DNA of 39,763 bases from JAENVU01 sp046598395. GTDB lineage: Bacteria > Actinomycetota > Acidimicrobiia > IMCC26256 > JAENVU01. The stretch lies in contig JBKJIQ010000038.1 in assembly GCA_046598395.1 (NCBI GenBank), positions 1 to 39,763 on the forward strand. Direction: 5' to 3'. The translations under genes and the position numbers were made by a program. This document shows positions 23,660-34,197 of the stretch, piece after piece; within the stretch, counting starts at the first letter, position 1, and every line of letters begins with the position of its first letter. The notes beneath the pieces were generated by a model. It saw only the letters and a list, made by a program, of their open reading frames with translations. It was not told where the DNA came from and did no database searches.

Positions 23660-24070
23660 TCAGGCGAGACCAGGGAAGAAGAGCGCGATTTCTCGGGCCG
23701 CCGACTCGGGTGAATCGGAACCATGCGCGAGGTTCTCCCCCATCTCAATGGCCAGATCGCCGCGAATCGTCCCCGGCGCGGCTTCGCGCGGGTTGGTGGC
23801 ACCCATCAGGGTGCGCCAGACCTTGAATGCCTCGGGACCCTCCGCCACAATCGCCACGAGGGGACTACGAGTGATGAACGTCACCAGCTCGTCGAAGAAC
23901 GGTTTTTCAGCATGCTCGGCATAATGCGCCTCCGCGGTCGCACGATCGAGCAGCCGCAATTCCATGGCCACGATCGTGAGCTTCTTGGCTTCGATTCGCC
24001 GGACGATCTCGCCTACCAGGTGGCGTTCGACGGCGTCGGGCTTACACAGAACGAGCGTGCGATCAGTCAT
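23660..24070 (-). CDS. ndk: Nucleoside diphosphate kinase
   Basis: The 136-residue Ndk passes phosphate between nucleoside di- and triphosphates through a phospho-His. The active site is NLAHGSDS with His116; other family marks are LVLCKPDAVER and MGATNPREAAPGTIRGD. The ATG at 24070 is the family start, since upstream residues in the same frame are not Ndk-like. It lies between folC and mreB, as in many Actinobacteria. Confidence 0.96.
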   Translation of the reverse strand: MTDRTLVLCKPDAVERHLVGEIVRRIEAKKLTIVAMELRLLDRATAEAHYAEHAEKPFFDELVTFITRSPLVAIVAEGPEAFKVWRTLMGATNPREAAPGTIRGDLAIEMGENLAHGSDSPESAAREIALFFPGLA

Positions 24071-24296
24071 CAGCGCAGGGTAGGGCCCAGCCGCTGCCGG
24101 GCTCACCATCGGAGACACCGGGACAACGACATCCCCCCATTCGCGCAGACATTCGTCTCGCCCAGGGGCTCGTCGAAACTCGCTCGGTGGCGGGCCATCG
24201 CAGCCCCGGCGCCAGGTAGAGCACGAAGGGCCACGCTGCACCGGTGACGCGATCGCCGCCGCCGGAAATTTCGAACTCGGGAAGGCCGTCGGTCAC
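24063..24296 (-). CDS. Possible small ORF between folC and ndk, uncertain
   Basis: A 77-codon frame starts with GTG at 24296, 39 nt after the folC stop, and ends 8 nt inside ndk, a layout like a translationally coupled gene. The first 36 or so codons have GC-rich third positions and read as a plausible protein (VTGAAWPFVLYLAPGLRW). The second half has poor codon usage, and another frame looks better there, so it may be frameshifted or not a gene. The folC-ndk gap in other Actinobacteria often holds a small membrane protein (DUF4233), but I see no resemblance. Confidence 0.25.
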   Translation of the reverse strand: MTDGLPEFEISGGGDRVTGAAWPFVLYLAPGLRWPATERVSTSPWARRMSARMGGCRCPGVSDGEPGSGWALPCADD

Positions 24297-24335
24297 CCTT
24301 GACGGCCCGGAGCTTCACCGATTCTCGCTGCGGAA

Positions 24336-25670
24336 CTAACCCCGGCGTGATCCGCGCGGCGAGTTCGCGAGCAACGCGGTGCGGGCCGCGCCCACCACGT
24401 ACAACGAACCGGTGACCACGATCTGGCCATCCGCCGGAGTCAGATCCTGCGCCCGGGCAACGGCGCGGGCCACGTCATCGAACACGTCGATCCGATCGGG
24501 GTCCACGCCCAAGCCAATCGCTGCCTCCGCGACCGCGGCCGGCGCCAATGCCCGCGGTGACGGCGGCCGGGTGCATACCAGGTGTTCGACGTCCCCGACA
24601 TCGAGCGCGCGCAACATCTCCGTCGCGTCCTTTTCCTGCAAGAGCCCCACGACGAGTGTGCGCGGTGCAACGGCGAACTCGTCGGTCAAGGCGGTGCGTA
24701 ACACTTCCGCGCCCGCAGCATTATGGGCGCCGTCGATGATCACCAGCGGTTGGGTCCCCACCACCTCCAACCGGCCCGGTGACCGGACCCCGGCAAACCC
24801 GGCGTGCACGAGATCTTCACCCAGGGGCGCACCGCGCGCAGCCTCGACCGCGACGAGCGCGGTCACTGCGTTCCGTGATTGATGCGCACCGTGGAGCGGG
24901 AGGAACACATCGGAGTACCGCCCGTTCATCGTCCGAAGATCAACCAGCCGCCCGCCGTGAGCGAGACGGTCCGAGAGGATCTCGAAGTCACGGCCGTACA
25001 ACACAATCTGTTCGGGCTCGCGCGCCGCGAAGATCGGGTACAGGTCCGGGTCCGTTTCGCCGAGCACGAGACAAGCACCGGGGTGGACGATGCCGGCTTT
25101 GTTGGTCGCGATCTCGGCGCGTGTGGTGCCGAGAAACTCGGCATGATCGACCGCGATATTCGTGACGACGGCCACGCCGGCGTTGATCACGTTGGTGGCA
25201 TCCCACGTTCCCCCCATGCCGACCTCCACAACCGCGATGTCCACTGCCACGTCGGCAAAATAGGTGAACGCCAACGCGATCATGATCTCGAAATAGCTGG
25301 GAGGCTCGGCGAGGAACTCCTCGATCGCGCTGATCTGGCTGAGGATACGGGCAACGTCGACGTCGCCGATGGGTTCGTCGTTCCAGGTCACCCGTTCGTT
25401 GAGCCGTTCCAGGTGCGGACTGGTAGTGAGGCCGGTCGAGGCCCCCGCGGTATCGAGCAACGCCGCGGCAATGCGGGCAGTGGAGGTCTTGCCATTCGTC
25501 CCCGTGATGTGGATCGCCGGGAACTCCGCCTGCGGCGTGCCGAGCAGGTCGGTGAGTTCACGTATGCGCGCCAACGTGGGCGCGCCGCGCTTGCGGTCGG
25601 GGGTGAAACCCACACCGGTCTCGAGGTTCACATGCCCATCGAGCCAGGCCAACGCTTCCGACAGGTTCAC
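24336..25670 (-). CDS. folC: Folylpolyglutamate/dihydrofolate synthase FolC
   Basis: FolC adds glutamate to folates, and often also makes dihydrofolate from dihydropteroate. The 444-residue Mur-ligase-type protein has the ATP loop HITGTNGKTSTA, TTSPHLERLNERV, VEVGMGGTWDATNV, the NIAVDHAEFLG segment and IIDGAHNAAGAEVL. The start is a GTG at 25670 overlapping the valS stop (GTGA); the ATG or GTG codons further upstream lie inside valS and give non-family sequence. valS-folC coupling is common in Gram-positive bacteria. Confidence 0.94.
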   Translation of the reverse strand: MNLSEALAWLDGHVNLETGVGFTPDRKRGAPTLARIRELTDLLGTPQAEFPAIHITGTNGKTSTARIAAALLDTAGASTGLTTSPHLERLNERVTWNDEPIGDVDVARILSQISAIEEFLAEPPSYFEIMIALAFTYFADVAVDIAVVEVGMGGTWDATNVINAGVAVVTNIAVDHAEFLGTTRAEIATNKAGIVHPGACLVLGETDPDLYPIFAAREPEQIVLYGRDFEILSDRLAHGGRLVDLRTMNGRYSDVFLPLHGAHQSRNAVTALVAVEAARGAPLGEDLVHAGFAGVRSPGRLEVVGTQPLVIIDGAHNAAGAEVLRTALTDEFAVAPRTLVVGLLQEKDATEMLRALDVGDVEHLVCTRPPSPRALAPAAVAEAAIGLGVDPDRIDVFDDVARAVARAQDLTPADGQIVVTGSLYVVGAARTALLANSPRGSRRG

Positions 25671-28216
25671 GTCGATGACGCGGCGAGGGTGACCACAACC
25701 GCGAACTCTTCGCCGACGTCGGTGGACAGGTCCGTGACGACGCCCGCGTTGCGGACATCCCCCACACCGGCATCGAGCGCGGCGAGCCGCACCAGAGTGT
25801 CGGTCACCATCACGGTCGCGACCTCGGCTCGCATCGAGACCTTCGCGTCCGACTTCGCCCGACGGATCACCGTGAGGACTGCGGCCGCCGCGCTGAACAC
25901 GAGCGGATCGCCAACCGCGGCGTGGGGGGCGAGCTCGCCCGAGGTGGGCCACGGCGCCCGATGGATCGAGCCTTCCTGCCACCAGGACCACACCTCTTCG
26001 GTGACGTAGACGAGGAACGGGGCAAACAGGCGTTGCAGAACTGAGAGTGCGAGCGTCAACGCCGCGCGCGCCGAACCCGCGGCCGGGTCGTCGGCTTCGC
26101 CGTAGGCCCGAAACTTCACGAGTTCCACGTAGTCGTCACAGAAGTCCCAGAAGAACCGCTCGGCTCGTTCCAGCGCCCGGGCGTAGTCGTAGACCGCAAA
26201 CGCGTCGGTGCACTCCGAGACCGTCTGGTCGAGCGCGTGCAACATCGACTGATCGAGGGCCGAGATGATCGCTCCCGGTGGGCCTTCGCCCAATACTCCG
26301 AGCACGAACTTCGACACGTTCAGCAACTTGATCGCCAGGCGGCGGCCGACCTTCATCTGGCCTTCGTCGACCGCAGTGTCGGTCCCCGGTCGTCCGGAGG
26401 CGGCCCAGTAGCGAATCGCGTCGGAGCCGTGTTTCTCCAACAAGGGCATGGGCGTGACCACGTTGCCCTTGCTCTTCGACATCTTCTTACGGTCGGGGTC
26501 GAGCACCCAACCATTGATCGCGGTGTCGCGCCACGGCAGGCTGTCGTGTTCGAAGTGCGCGCGCACGATGGTGTCGAACAGCCAGGTACGGATGATCTCG
26601 GGACCTTGCGGGCGAAGGTCCATCGGGAACGTACGGGCGAAGAGGTCATCGTCGTCGCCCCACCCGGTAGCGATCTGCGGGGTGAGCGACGATGTCGCCC
26701 AGGTGTCCATCACATCCGGATCCGCGATGAATCCGTTGGGCGCGCCACGCTGATCGGCGGAGTACCCCTCCGGCAGATCGCTCGCGGGGTCGACCGGGAG
26801 CCGCGCTTCGTCCGACACCATTGGCGCATCCCACCGCGGTTCACCGGCCGCGTCGAGCGGATACCACACCGGGATCGGCACCCCGAAGAAACGCTGGCGA
26901 CTGACCAGCCAATCGGTGTTGAGCCCTCCCACCCACGAGTCGTACCGTTGGCGCATGTGGGCCGGATGCCAGGCCAACTCCGCACCACGAGCGAGGAAGG
27001 TGGCGCGCAAATCGGCGTCACGACCACCGTTGCGGAAGTACCACTGACGCGACGTCACGATCTCGAGCGGGCGTGATCCCCGCTCGTAGAACTTCACCGG
27101 GTGAGTGATCGCTTTGGGTTCACCGACCAACTCGCCCGACTCGCCGAGCAGCTCGACGATTCGCTTCTGTGCTTGCTTCGCGTTCTTCCCGGCCAGCTCC
27201 GCGTACTGGTCGCCCGCCTGCGGACCTGCGTCGCCCCACTCCGGGGGTGTGGTGATCATCCGACCGTCGCGGCCCAACACGTTGCGCAAGGGAAGTTGCA
27301 GTTCACGCCACCACACAACGTCGGAGGTGTCACCGAACGTGCAGATCATTGCAATGCCGGAACCCTTCTCCGGATCCGCGAGCGGATGGGCGAGAATCGG
27401 GACCGACACTCCGAAGAGCGGTGTGCGTACCCGCTGGCCGAACCGATCCCGGAACCGTTCGTCCTCGGGGTGGGCGACGAGCGCAACACATGCCGGCAGC
27501 AACTCGGGGCGGGTGGTTTCAATCACGATGTCGACGCCACCGTCGACCCCGTGGAAGGTGAGCGCGTGATACGCGCCCGGCATCTCGCGGTCTTCGAGTT
27601 CGGCCTGCGCGACGGCGGTGCGATCGTCCACGTCCCACAGCGTGGGGGCCTCGGCCGAGTACGCCTCGTCACGCGCCAACATGCGCAGGAACGCGCGCTG
27701 AGATGCGCGGCGCGAGCGCTCGCCGATGGTGGTGTAGGTCATCGACCAGTCGACCGAGAGGCCGAGCATGCGCCACAGTTCTTCGAACTTCTTCTCGTCC
27801 TCCACTACCAGCTGATCGCAGAGATCCACGAACGTCTGGCGAGCGATCGGGATCTCGCGATCACTGGGCTTTGCGGGCGGCACGAAGTCGGGATCGATGG
27901 GCAAGGTGGGGTCGCAGCGCACACCGAAGTAGTTCTGCACCCGCCGCTCGGTGGCGAGGCCGTTGTCGTCCCAACCCATCGGGTAGAAGAGTTCGAGGCC
28001 GAGCATCCGCCGTTGCCGGGCGATCGTATCGGTCTGCGCGTAGCCGAACACCGAACCCATGTGCAGCGAGCCGCTCACGGTGGGCGGCGGCGTATCAATC
28101 GAGAAGATCTCGTCACGGCCCTTCGTACGGTCGAACGAGTAGATGCCATCCGCTTCCCAGCGTGCACCCCACTTCTGCTCTAACCCATCAAGTGACGGCT
28201 TCTCGGGAACGACCAT
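25667..28216 (-). CDS. valS: Valyl-tRNA synthetase ValS, archaeal-like form
   Basis: The 849-residue class I synthetase charges tRNA-Val and edits mischarged Thr. The KMSKS loop (KKMSKSKGNVVTP) is intact. The HIGH motif reads HMGS (residues 52-55), with Ser for the final His. The stretch HMGSVFGYAQTDTIARQRRM resembles the archaeal/rickettsial ValS group, and the C-terminal coiled-coil arm of the common bacterial enzyme is short or missing. The editing domain (about 180-330) and anticodon domain (about 600-740) are present by position. The ATG at 28216 is preceded by TAAGAT at 6 nt, with no Shine-Dalgarno. It heads the long leftward block with folC. Confidence 0.93.
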   Translation of the reverse strand: MVVPEKPSLDGLEQKWGARWEADGIYSFDRTKGRDEIFSIDTPPPTVSGSLHMGSVFGYAQTDTIARQRRMLGLELFYPMGWDDNGLATERRVQNYFGVRCDPTLPIDPDFVPPAKPSDREIPIARQTFVDLCDQLVVEDEKKFEELWRMLGLSVDWSMTYTTIGERSRRASQRAFLRMLARDEAYSAEAPTLWDVDDRTAVAQAELEDREMPGAYHALTFHGVDGGVDIVIETTRPELLPACVALVAHPEDERFRDRFGQRVRTPLFGVSVPILAHPLADPEKGSGIAMICTFGDTSDVVWWRELQLPLRNVLGRDGRMITTPPEWGDAGPQAGDQYAELAGKNAKQAQKRIVELLGESGELVGEPKAITHPVKFYERGSRPLEIVTSRQWYFRNGGRDADLRATFLARGAELAWHPAHMRQRYDSWVGGLNTDWLVSRQRFFGVPIPVWYPLDAAGEPRWDAPMVSDEARLPVDPASDLPEGYSADQRGAPNGFIADPDVMDTWATSSLTPQIATGWGDDDDLFARTFPMDLRPQGPEIIRTWLFDTIVRAHFEHDSLPWRDTAINGWVLDPDRKKMSKSKGNVVTPMPLLEKHGSDAIRYWAASGRPGTDTAVDEGQMKVGRRLAIKLLNVSKFVLGVLGEGPPGAIISALDQSMLHALDQTVSECTDAFAVYDYARALERAERFFWDFCDDYVELVKFRAYGEADDPAAGSARAALTLALSVLQRLFAPFLVYVTEEVWSWWQEGSIHRAPWPTSGELAPHAAVGDPLVFSAAAAVLTVIRRAKSDAKVSMRAEVATVMVTDTLVRLAALDAGVGDVRNAGVVTDLSTDVGEEFAVVVTLAASST

Positions 28217-28222
28217 TCCCGG

Positions 28223-28228
28223 ATCTTA
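28223..28228 (-). promoter_or_regulatory. Candidate -10 element for valS
   Basis: TAAGAT on the minus strand ends 6 nt before the valS ATG, fitting a leaderless start. No clear -35. It would begin the valS-folC-ndk transcript. Confidence 0.45.
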
Positions 28229-28271
28229 CGGAGCCGGTACACCGAGACCCGTGGTCGGACGCTCCGGGTCG

Positions 28272-30719
28272 TCAGCCACCGTCGATCATTGTCGCCACTC
28301 CGACGGACCGACCGATCGCCGCGCCGGCCGCATCATGGATGACGATGTAGAGCTGCCGATCTGGCGCGATGCCCACCTTTGAGCGAATGGAGAGCGTCAC
28401 CGAGCGCGCGGTCGCGCCGGCCGGTATCACCAGGACCCCGGACAGAGGTGTTGTCACGAATGCCACGCTCGGGTCGGCGAAGACGGTCCATTGGAGAAGT
28501 ACCGGCGCGGACGAGGTCGACGACAAGGTCACGGGTACCTGCAACGTCCGGAAGTCGCGTGTCCCCTCCACGGCGGAGGCATCACCGATCGAGACCTCCA
28601 GGCCGGCCAGAACTTGGTCATCCTCGATCACCGTCGCCTGCCCGACTGCGCGTGCGGGATTCGCACTTCCCATGACGCCAAGCAAATCGATCGGTAGTAC
28701 CCGGTCGCGTCGTCGGGCGGTGTCGCCGTTGACGTTGAGGGTCGCCGCGCGACTGGTCTCGCCGGGCAGGAGGAGGACGCTTCCCTGAGTGAGCGTGACA
28801 TTCGGGTCACCCGGGCCGCGCAGCGCGACAAATGCAACTACCGGCGTCGGCGACACCGCCGACATCGTCACGTTGACCGCACCTTGGCGCGTCCACTGGT
28901 CCCCTTCGACCACCGAGACATCTCCCACCGAGACGGTCGGACGGATCACTGGCCGGGGAGAGTCCATGCGTCCCACTGCCGCCGGTCCCGCAAACCACAC
29001 GCCGCCGTCGGCGCCCGCCGCGATGTACCTCGGACCACCGATCGGAACCGGGTAGCGGGTGACCACGCCACTCGGGCTGACGCGACCGATCACGTTGTCG
29101 TATTGCGAGGTGAACCAGATCGCGCCGTCGGGGCCGACGCTGACGTGGTCCTGGTTCGAAACATGCGCGACCGCGAGGTGCGAGAGGGTTCCATCGGTGC
29201 CGATGCGCCCTAGCGCATCCACATCGGTGAACCACACCACACCGTCCAGACCGCGAGCCATCGGCCCCGGCGTTCCATTGGCCAGATCCGTGCGCTCGCT
29301 CACCTGCCCCGCGGGGCTGATCCGGCCGATCGTGTGAGTCGTGGTGAACCAAACCGACCCGTCGGCACCGGCGGCGAGCCCGTTCGGGATCGCCGAGATG
29401 CCAAACCGAGTGACCGAACCGTCACCGTTGAGTCGACCGATCGACCGATTCGAGTTCGCGAACCAGATTCGCCGGTCCGGCCCCGTGATGAGCTCAGTGG
29501 GCGCGGCAATGTTCGGATTCGTCAGCACCTTGACATGGCCTCGGTCCAACTTGGCGAGTTCGTGCCCACCGTTGCCGAACCAGTACGACAGGTCGGAGCC
29601 AGTCACGCCCCCCTGCGGCGCAACCAAGTTGAGCGGGTGATACGTGCCGACGGCGGGGCTGAGTTCGGTGATGGCGCCACCTCGGCCGGTAACGAACATC
29701 TCTCCGAAAGGTCCGCTTGCCAGACCCGCGGGATTGCTGACCTCGGGAACCAGTGTCATCGTCACCCCGACGGCGTCGACTCGCAGGAGCAGATCCGTAC
29801 CGGCGAGCCAGATCTGGTTATCGGATCCGACCACCAGATCGGATGTCCGGCGGTTGCCGAGAGGGACCACGGTGACCACACCCGCGGTCGTGATTCGGCC
29901 GTACGCGAGGTATCCCGTAAACCAGAGGGCTCCGTCGGGACCACCAACGATCGACGAGATGCCGTACAGATTGACCGGGAAGTTGGTGAGGGTCCCGCCC
30001 GTGGTCATCCGGTCGATCCCGTTGCCGACGGGGAACCACAACGAACCATCAGGACCCTCGGTGATGTTCCCGCTCGGAGCGAATCCGGCGACCGGAAGGC
30101 TCGTGATCGTTCCGTCGGTCGCGATGCGGCCTACGGAGGCGGGGGTGGTGAACCAGAGTGCGCCGTCCGAACCCGCAGTGATAGATGACGAGATCCCCAC
30201 ACCGGCGGCGTAAGCGCTCACCGAACCCGCGGTGGTAATCCGACCAATCTTGCCGGTGTTGGCATCGACGAACCAAAGCGCGCCGTCCGAGCCCGAAGCG
30301 ATCGAGATCGGGAACTGAATCTCGGGATCCGTGAATCTGGTGAACGCTCCAGCCGTCGTCACCCGGCCGATCGAGCCGGGTCCAGGCACACCATCATCCC
30401 CGCCATTCACGAACCAGAGCGCTCCATCAGAACCGGTCGTGATGTCGCGAGCGTCGTTGATCATCAGATCGGGATAGCGGCTCATGGTGCCGTCGATGGT
30501 TGAACGACCGATGGACGCCCCCGTGGTGTCGTTCTTGTTGGTGAACCAGAACGCGCCGTCCGGGCCGAGAGCGATTGCCGACGGGTAGTACAGCGATGCC
30601 GGCCAGACGGTGATGTTCGGAGTCGCCGCCCCCGCGACGGTCGCCGGACGCGATCCGACCATCACACCGGATCCGAGCGCGAGCGCGAGTAGCAGTACAA
30701 GGAGCCGACGCTTGGCCAT
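28272..30719 (-). CDS. Secreted fourteen-blade Vgb-like propeller protein with Calx-beta-like end
   Basis: The 815-residue protein starts with a signal peptide (KRRLLVLLLALALGSG). Residues from about 36 to 600 hold fourteen copies of a blade motif like GSDGALWF, each usually followed by an IGRITTAG-type strand, as in virginiamycin B lyase (Vgb) and related propellers. Fourteen would suit two seven-bladed propellers in tandem. The E of the WFTE found in Vgb-type blades is replaced (WFTN, WFVD, WFTT, WFTG), so streptogramin lyase activity is unlikely. The last 200 or so residues hold two Calx-beta-like segments (VSVGDVSVVEGD and VSIGDASAVEGT). It probably binds a ligand or surface. The ATG at 30719 begins the signal peptide. 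Confidence 0.8.
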   Translation of the reverse strand: MAKRRLLVLLLALALGSGVMVGSRPATVAGAATPNITVWPASLYYPSAIALGPDGAFWFTNKNDTTGASIGRSTIDGTMSRYPDLMINDARDITTGSDGALWFVNGGDDGVPGPGSIGRVTTAGAFTRFTDPEIQFPISIASGSDGALWFVDANTGKIGRITTAGSVSAYAAGVGISSSITAGSDGALWFTTPASVGRIATDGTITSLPVAGFAPSGNITEGPDGSLWFPVGNGIDRMTTGGTLTNFPVNLYGISSIVGGPDGALWFTGYLAYGRITTAGVVTVVPLGNRRTSDLVVGSDNQIWLAGTDLLLRVDAVGVTMTLVPEVSNPAGLASGPFGEMFVTGRGGAITELSPAVGTYHPLNLVAPQGGVTGSDLSYWFGNGGHELAKLDRGHVKVLTNPNIAAPTELITGPDRRIWFANSNRSIGRLNGDGSVTRFGISAIPNGLAAGADGSVWFTTTHTIGRISPAGQVSERTDLANGTPGPMARGLDGVVWFTDVDALGRIGTDGTLSHLAVAHVSNQDHVSVGPDGAIWFTSQYDNVIGRVSPSGVVTRYPVPIGGPRYIAAGADGGVWFAGPAAVGRMDSPRPVIRPTVSVGDVSVVEGDQWTRQGAVNVTMSAVSPTPVVAFVALRGPGDPNVTLTQGSVLLLPGETSRAATLNVNGDTARRRDRVLPIDLLGVMGSANPARAVGQATVIEDDQVLAGLEVSIGDASAVEGTRDFRTLQVPVTLSSTSSAPVLLQWTVFADPSVAFVTTPLSGVLVIPAGATARSVTLSIRSKVGIAPDRQLYIVIHDAAGAAIGRSVGVATMIDGG

Positions 30720-30803
30720 ATGCGCTGGCACCCTGTCCACCGATCTCACCCCGCGATCTTGAGGGCACGCCGCGGCACGCACATCATCTGTACTGGGGAA
30801 TTT

Positions 30804-30818
30804 CGACCGCGCCGGTCG
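30804..30818 (-). terminator. Candidate terminator after clpX
   Basis: On the minus strand, CGACCG and CGGTCG form a 6-bp perfect stem with a 3-nt loop, 38 nt past the clpX stop, followed by AAATTCCCC. The stem is compact and GC-rich, but there is no real U-tract. It lies between clpX and the propeller gene. Confidence 0.4.
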
Positions 30819-30856
30819 TGCTCTGAAGCCCGCCGCTGGGAATTGCTCCGAACGAA

Positions 30857-32113
<1,257 letters not shown>

Positions 32114-32164
32114 GTCGTCTCCCCCCGGAGTCTTCCCGGTTCTCGATTGGCCGAGATCGGCGAA

Positions 32165-32806
32165 TCAGCTCACGCCCGCAGGCACGCCAACGGCGGCGAG
32201 CTCACGGTTGGTAATGACCTCATCGACGATGCCGTATTCCTTGGCCTCGTTGGCACCCATGATGAAGTCACGGTCGGTGTCCTTGGACACTTTCTCCACG
32301 GTCTGGCCGGAGTGGTGCGCCAGGATCTCGTCGAGCGTCTCACGCATGCGCGTGATTTCCTTGGCTTGGATCTGGATGTCGACGGCCTGGCCCTGCGCGC
32401 CACCGTGCGGCTGATGAATCAGCACCCGAGCGTGGGGAAGGATGAAACGCTTGCCCTTCTCCCCTGCCGCGAGAATGACGGCGGCGGCAGAAGCAGCCTG
32501 ACCCATACAGATCGTGGAGATGTCCGGCTTGATGAACTGCATCGTGTCGTAGATCGCGAACAGTCCGGTGATCTCGCCACCCGGCGAGTTGATGTAGAGC
32601 GAGATGTCCTTGTCCGGGTCTTCGCTCTCGAGGTGCAACAGCTGCGCCATGATGATGTTGGCAACGTGCTCATCGACCGCGGTACCGAGCAGGATGATCC
32701 GCTCCTTCAGGAGCTTGCCCAGGAGGCTCGTGGTGCGCTCGCCGCCGTACGGAGTCTTCTCCCAGACCTCAGGAACATAGAACGAGTTGTACACGGGCTG
32801 CATCAC
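32165..32806 (-). CDS. clpP: ATP-dependent Clp protease proteolytic subunit ClpP
   Basis: The 213-residue serine protease has its triad in place: Ser106 in MGQAASAAAV, His131 in LPHARVLIHQP, and Asp180 in DTDRDF. Other marks are INSPGGEITGLFAIYD and the GGAQGQAVDIQIQAKEI handle region. The start overlaps the tig stop (GTGA at 32806); an ATG directly follows the GTG. Actinobacteria often carry two clpP genes in tandem, but only one is present here. Confidence 0.96.
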   Translation of the reverse strand: MMQPVYNSFYVPEVWEKTPYGGERTTSLLGKLLKERIILLGTAVDEHVANIIMAQLLHLESEDPDKDISLYINSPGGEITGLFAIYDTMQFIKPDISTICMGQAASAAAVILAAGEKGKRFILPHARVLIHQPHGGAQGQAVDIQIQAKEITRMRETLDEILAHHSGQTVEKVSKDTDRDFIMGANEAKEYGIVDEVITNRELAAVGVPAGVS

Positions 32807-34197
32807 GCTTGGGACTCCTCTTCGGTCTTCGTAGTTTCGACTTCGGGGGTTTCGACTTCGTCTACTGCGGTTGGTTCTGGCGCCGGGATTTCGACGTCAA
32901 CCTCGTTGCCTTCAGAATCGAGTGCGACCGCGGCTTCGATCACAAACTGCAGGGCCTTGCCGCGGGCGATGTCAAAGCGTACCGCCTCCAGGAGCCCCCG
33001 CCGGTCGAGATCACGGCGCAACTTTTGGGGCTTTTCACCGTTCTGCTGCGCGAGCCGAGCAATCTCCGCGTCCACTTCTTCATCGGAGGCCGAGATCTCT
33101 TCGTGGGTGACCACCGCTCGCAACGCGAGATCGGCGAGCACGGCTTTGCGAGCGCCTTCCCGGACCTGTTCGATGAACTCGTTCTGGTCTTGACCGGTCG
33201 CGGCCAGCCACTGCGGAATCGTCATCCCCTGTTGCTCGATGCGGTGCATGAGGTCGTGGAGCCGCTGCTCCACTTCCTGGCCGATCAGGGACTCGGGGGC
33301 CTCGACCGGCACCAGCTCGGCCAGCTCGTCCAGCACGTTCTGACGCAGCCCCATCTGAGCTTGGAGTTTGCCCATGAGCTCAATGCGCCGACGGGTCTCG
33401 GCGCGGAAGGCCTCGACGCTTTCGGAATCGGTGTTCTCGGCGATCCACTCGTCGGTGAGCTCCGGAAGCACCTTGCGCTTGTTTTCTTTGATGGTGGCCA
33501 CGAACTCGACTTCGTCACCCGCGTGCTCGCCGAAACGGTCGGGCAGCGTGTCGGAGAACTCGAGCACCGCGCCGGGAACCGCGCCGCGCAGCTGCTCATC
33601 GAGCGAGGGCACAAGACCGTCGGAGCCCACTTCGTAGAGCAGGTCACTGGCACTCAGCGCGTCGACGATTTCACCGTCGGCCGTGGTCGTGAGATCCATG
33701 GACGCGAAGAAACCGTCGGCCAATGGATCCTCGGTGTCTTCGAGATCCGCGAAACGGTCGCGCAGCGCGTCGATCTGACGATCGACATCGTCATCGGCGA
33801 TCGGCGTGTAATCGATCGGGACCCGCAGCTCGTCGTAACCGGTGAGGCGCACCACCGGACGGGTCTCCACGACCGCCTCGAACGCAACCGGCCCGGATTC
33901 TTCACCCTCGGTGATCTCGATCTGGGGTGGCGCGATGACGTCGATGGACTCGGCGGTCAACGCGTCGGAGTAGAACTGCGACAAGCCGTCTTTGAGTGCC
34001 TGCTCCCGAGCAACCTCGGCGCCGAAGCGGGCCTCGAGGAGGCGCCGCGGGGCCTTGCCGGGACGGAACCCGGGGATGCGCACCTCGTGCGCGAGTTTGC
34101 GGAATGCGGCATCAATCGCGGGCTCGAACTCGAGCTCCGACACTGCGATGTGCAGCTTGACCAGATTGCCTTCGAGGGGTTCTACCGAGGTGTCCAT
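32803..34197 (-). CDS. tig: Trigger factor
   Basis: Trigger factor binds the ribosome exit site and helps new proteins fold. The 464-residue protein has the ribosome-binding signature GFRPGKAP (43-50), a PPIase-type middle domain (about 155-240), and a helical C-terminal chaperone domain. The end is an acidic, Pro/Thr/Glu-rich tail (VDVEIPAPEPTAVDEVE onward) common in Actinobacteria. The ATG at 34197 is the family start. It is coupled to clpP by a 4-nt overlap. Confidence 0.95.
   Translation of the reverse strand: MDTSVEPLEGNLVKLHIAVSELEFEPAIDAAFRKLAHEVRIPGFRPGKAPRRLLEARFGAEVAREQALKDGLSQFYSDALTAESIDVIAPPQIEITEGEESGPVAFEAVVETRPVVRLTGYDELRVPIDYTPIADDDVDRQIDALRDRFADLEDTEDPLADGFFASMDLTTTADGEIVDALSASDLLYEVGSDGLVPSLDEQLRGAVPGAVLEFSDTLPDRFGEHAGDEVEFVATIKENKRKVLPELTDEWIAENTDSESVEAFRAETRRRIELMGKLQAQMGLRQNVLDELAELVPVEAPESLIGQEVEQRLHDLMHRIEQQGMTIPQWLAATGQDQNEFIEQVREGARKAVLADLALRAVVTHEEISASDEEVDAEIARLAQQNGEKPQKLRRDLDRRGLLEAVRFDIARGKALQFVIEAAVALDSEGNEVDVEIPAPEPTAVDEVETPEVETTKTEEESQA

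Noticed and set aside
28272..30719. Annotation as virginiamycin B lyase (antibiotic resistance)
   Set aside because: It has about twice the blades of Vgb, a secretion signal, Calx-beta-like domains, and the WFTE acidic residues are replaced, so resistance activity is not supported.
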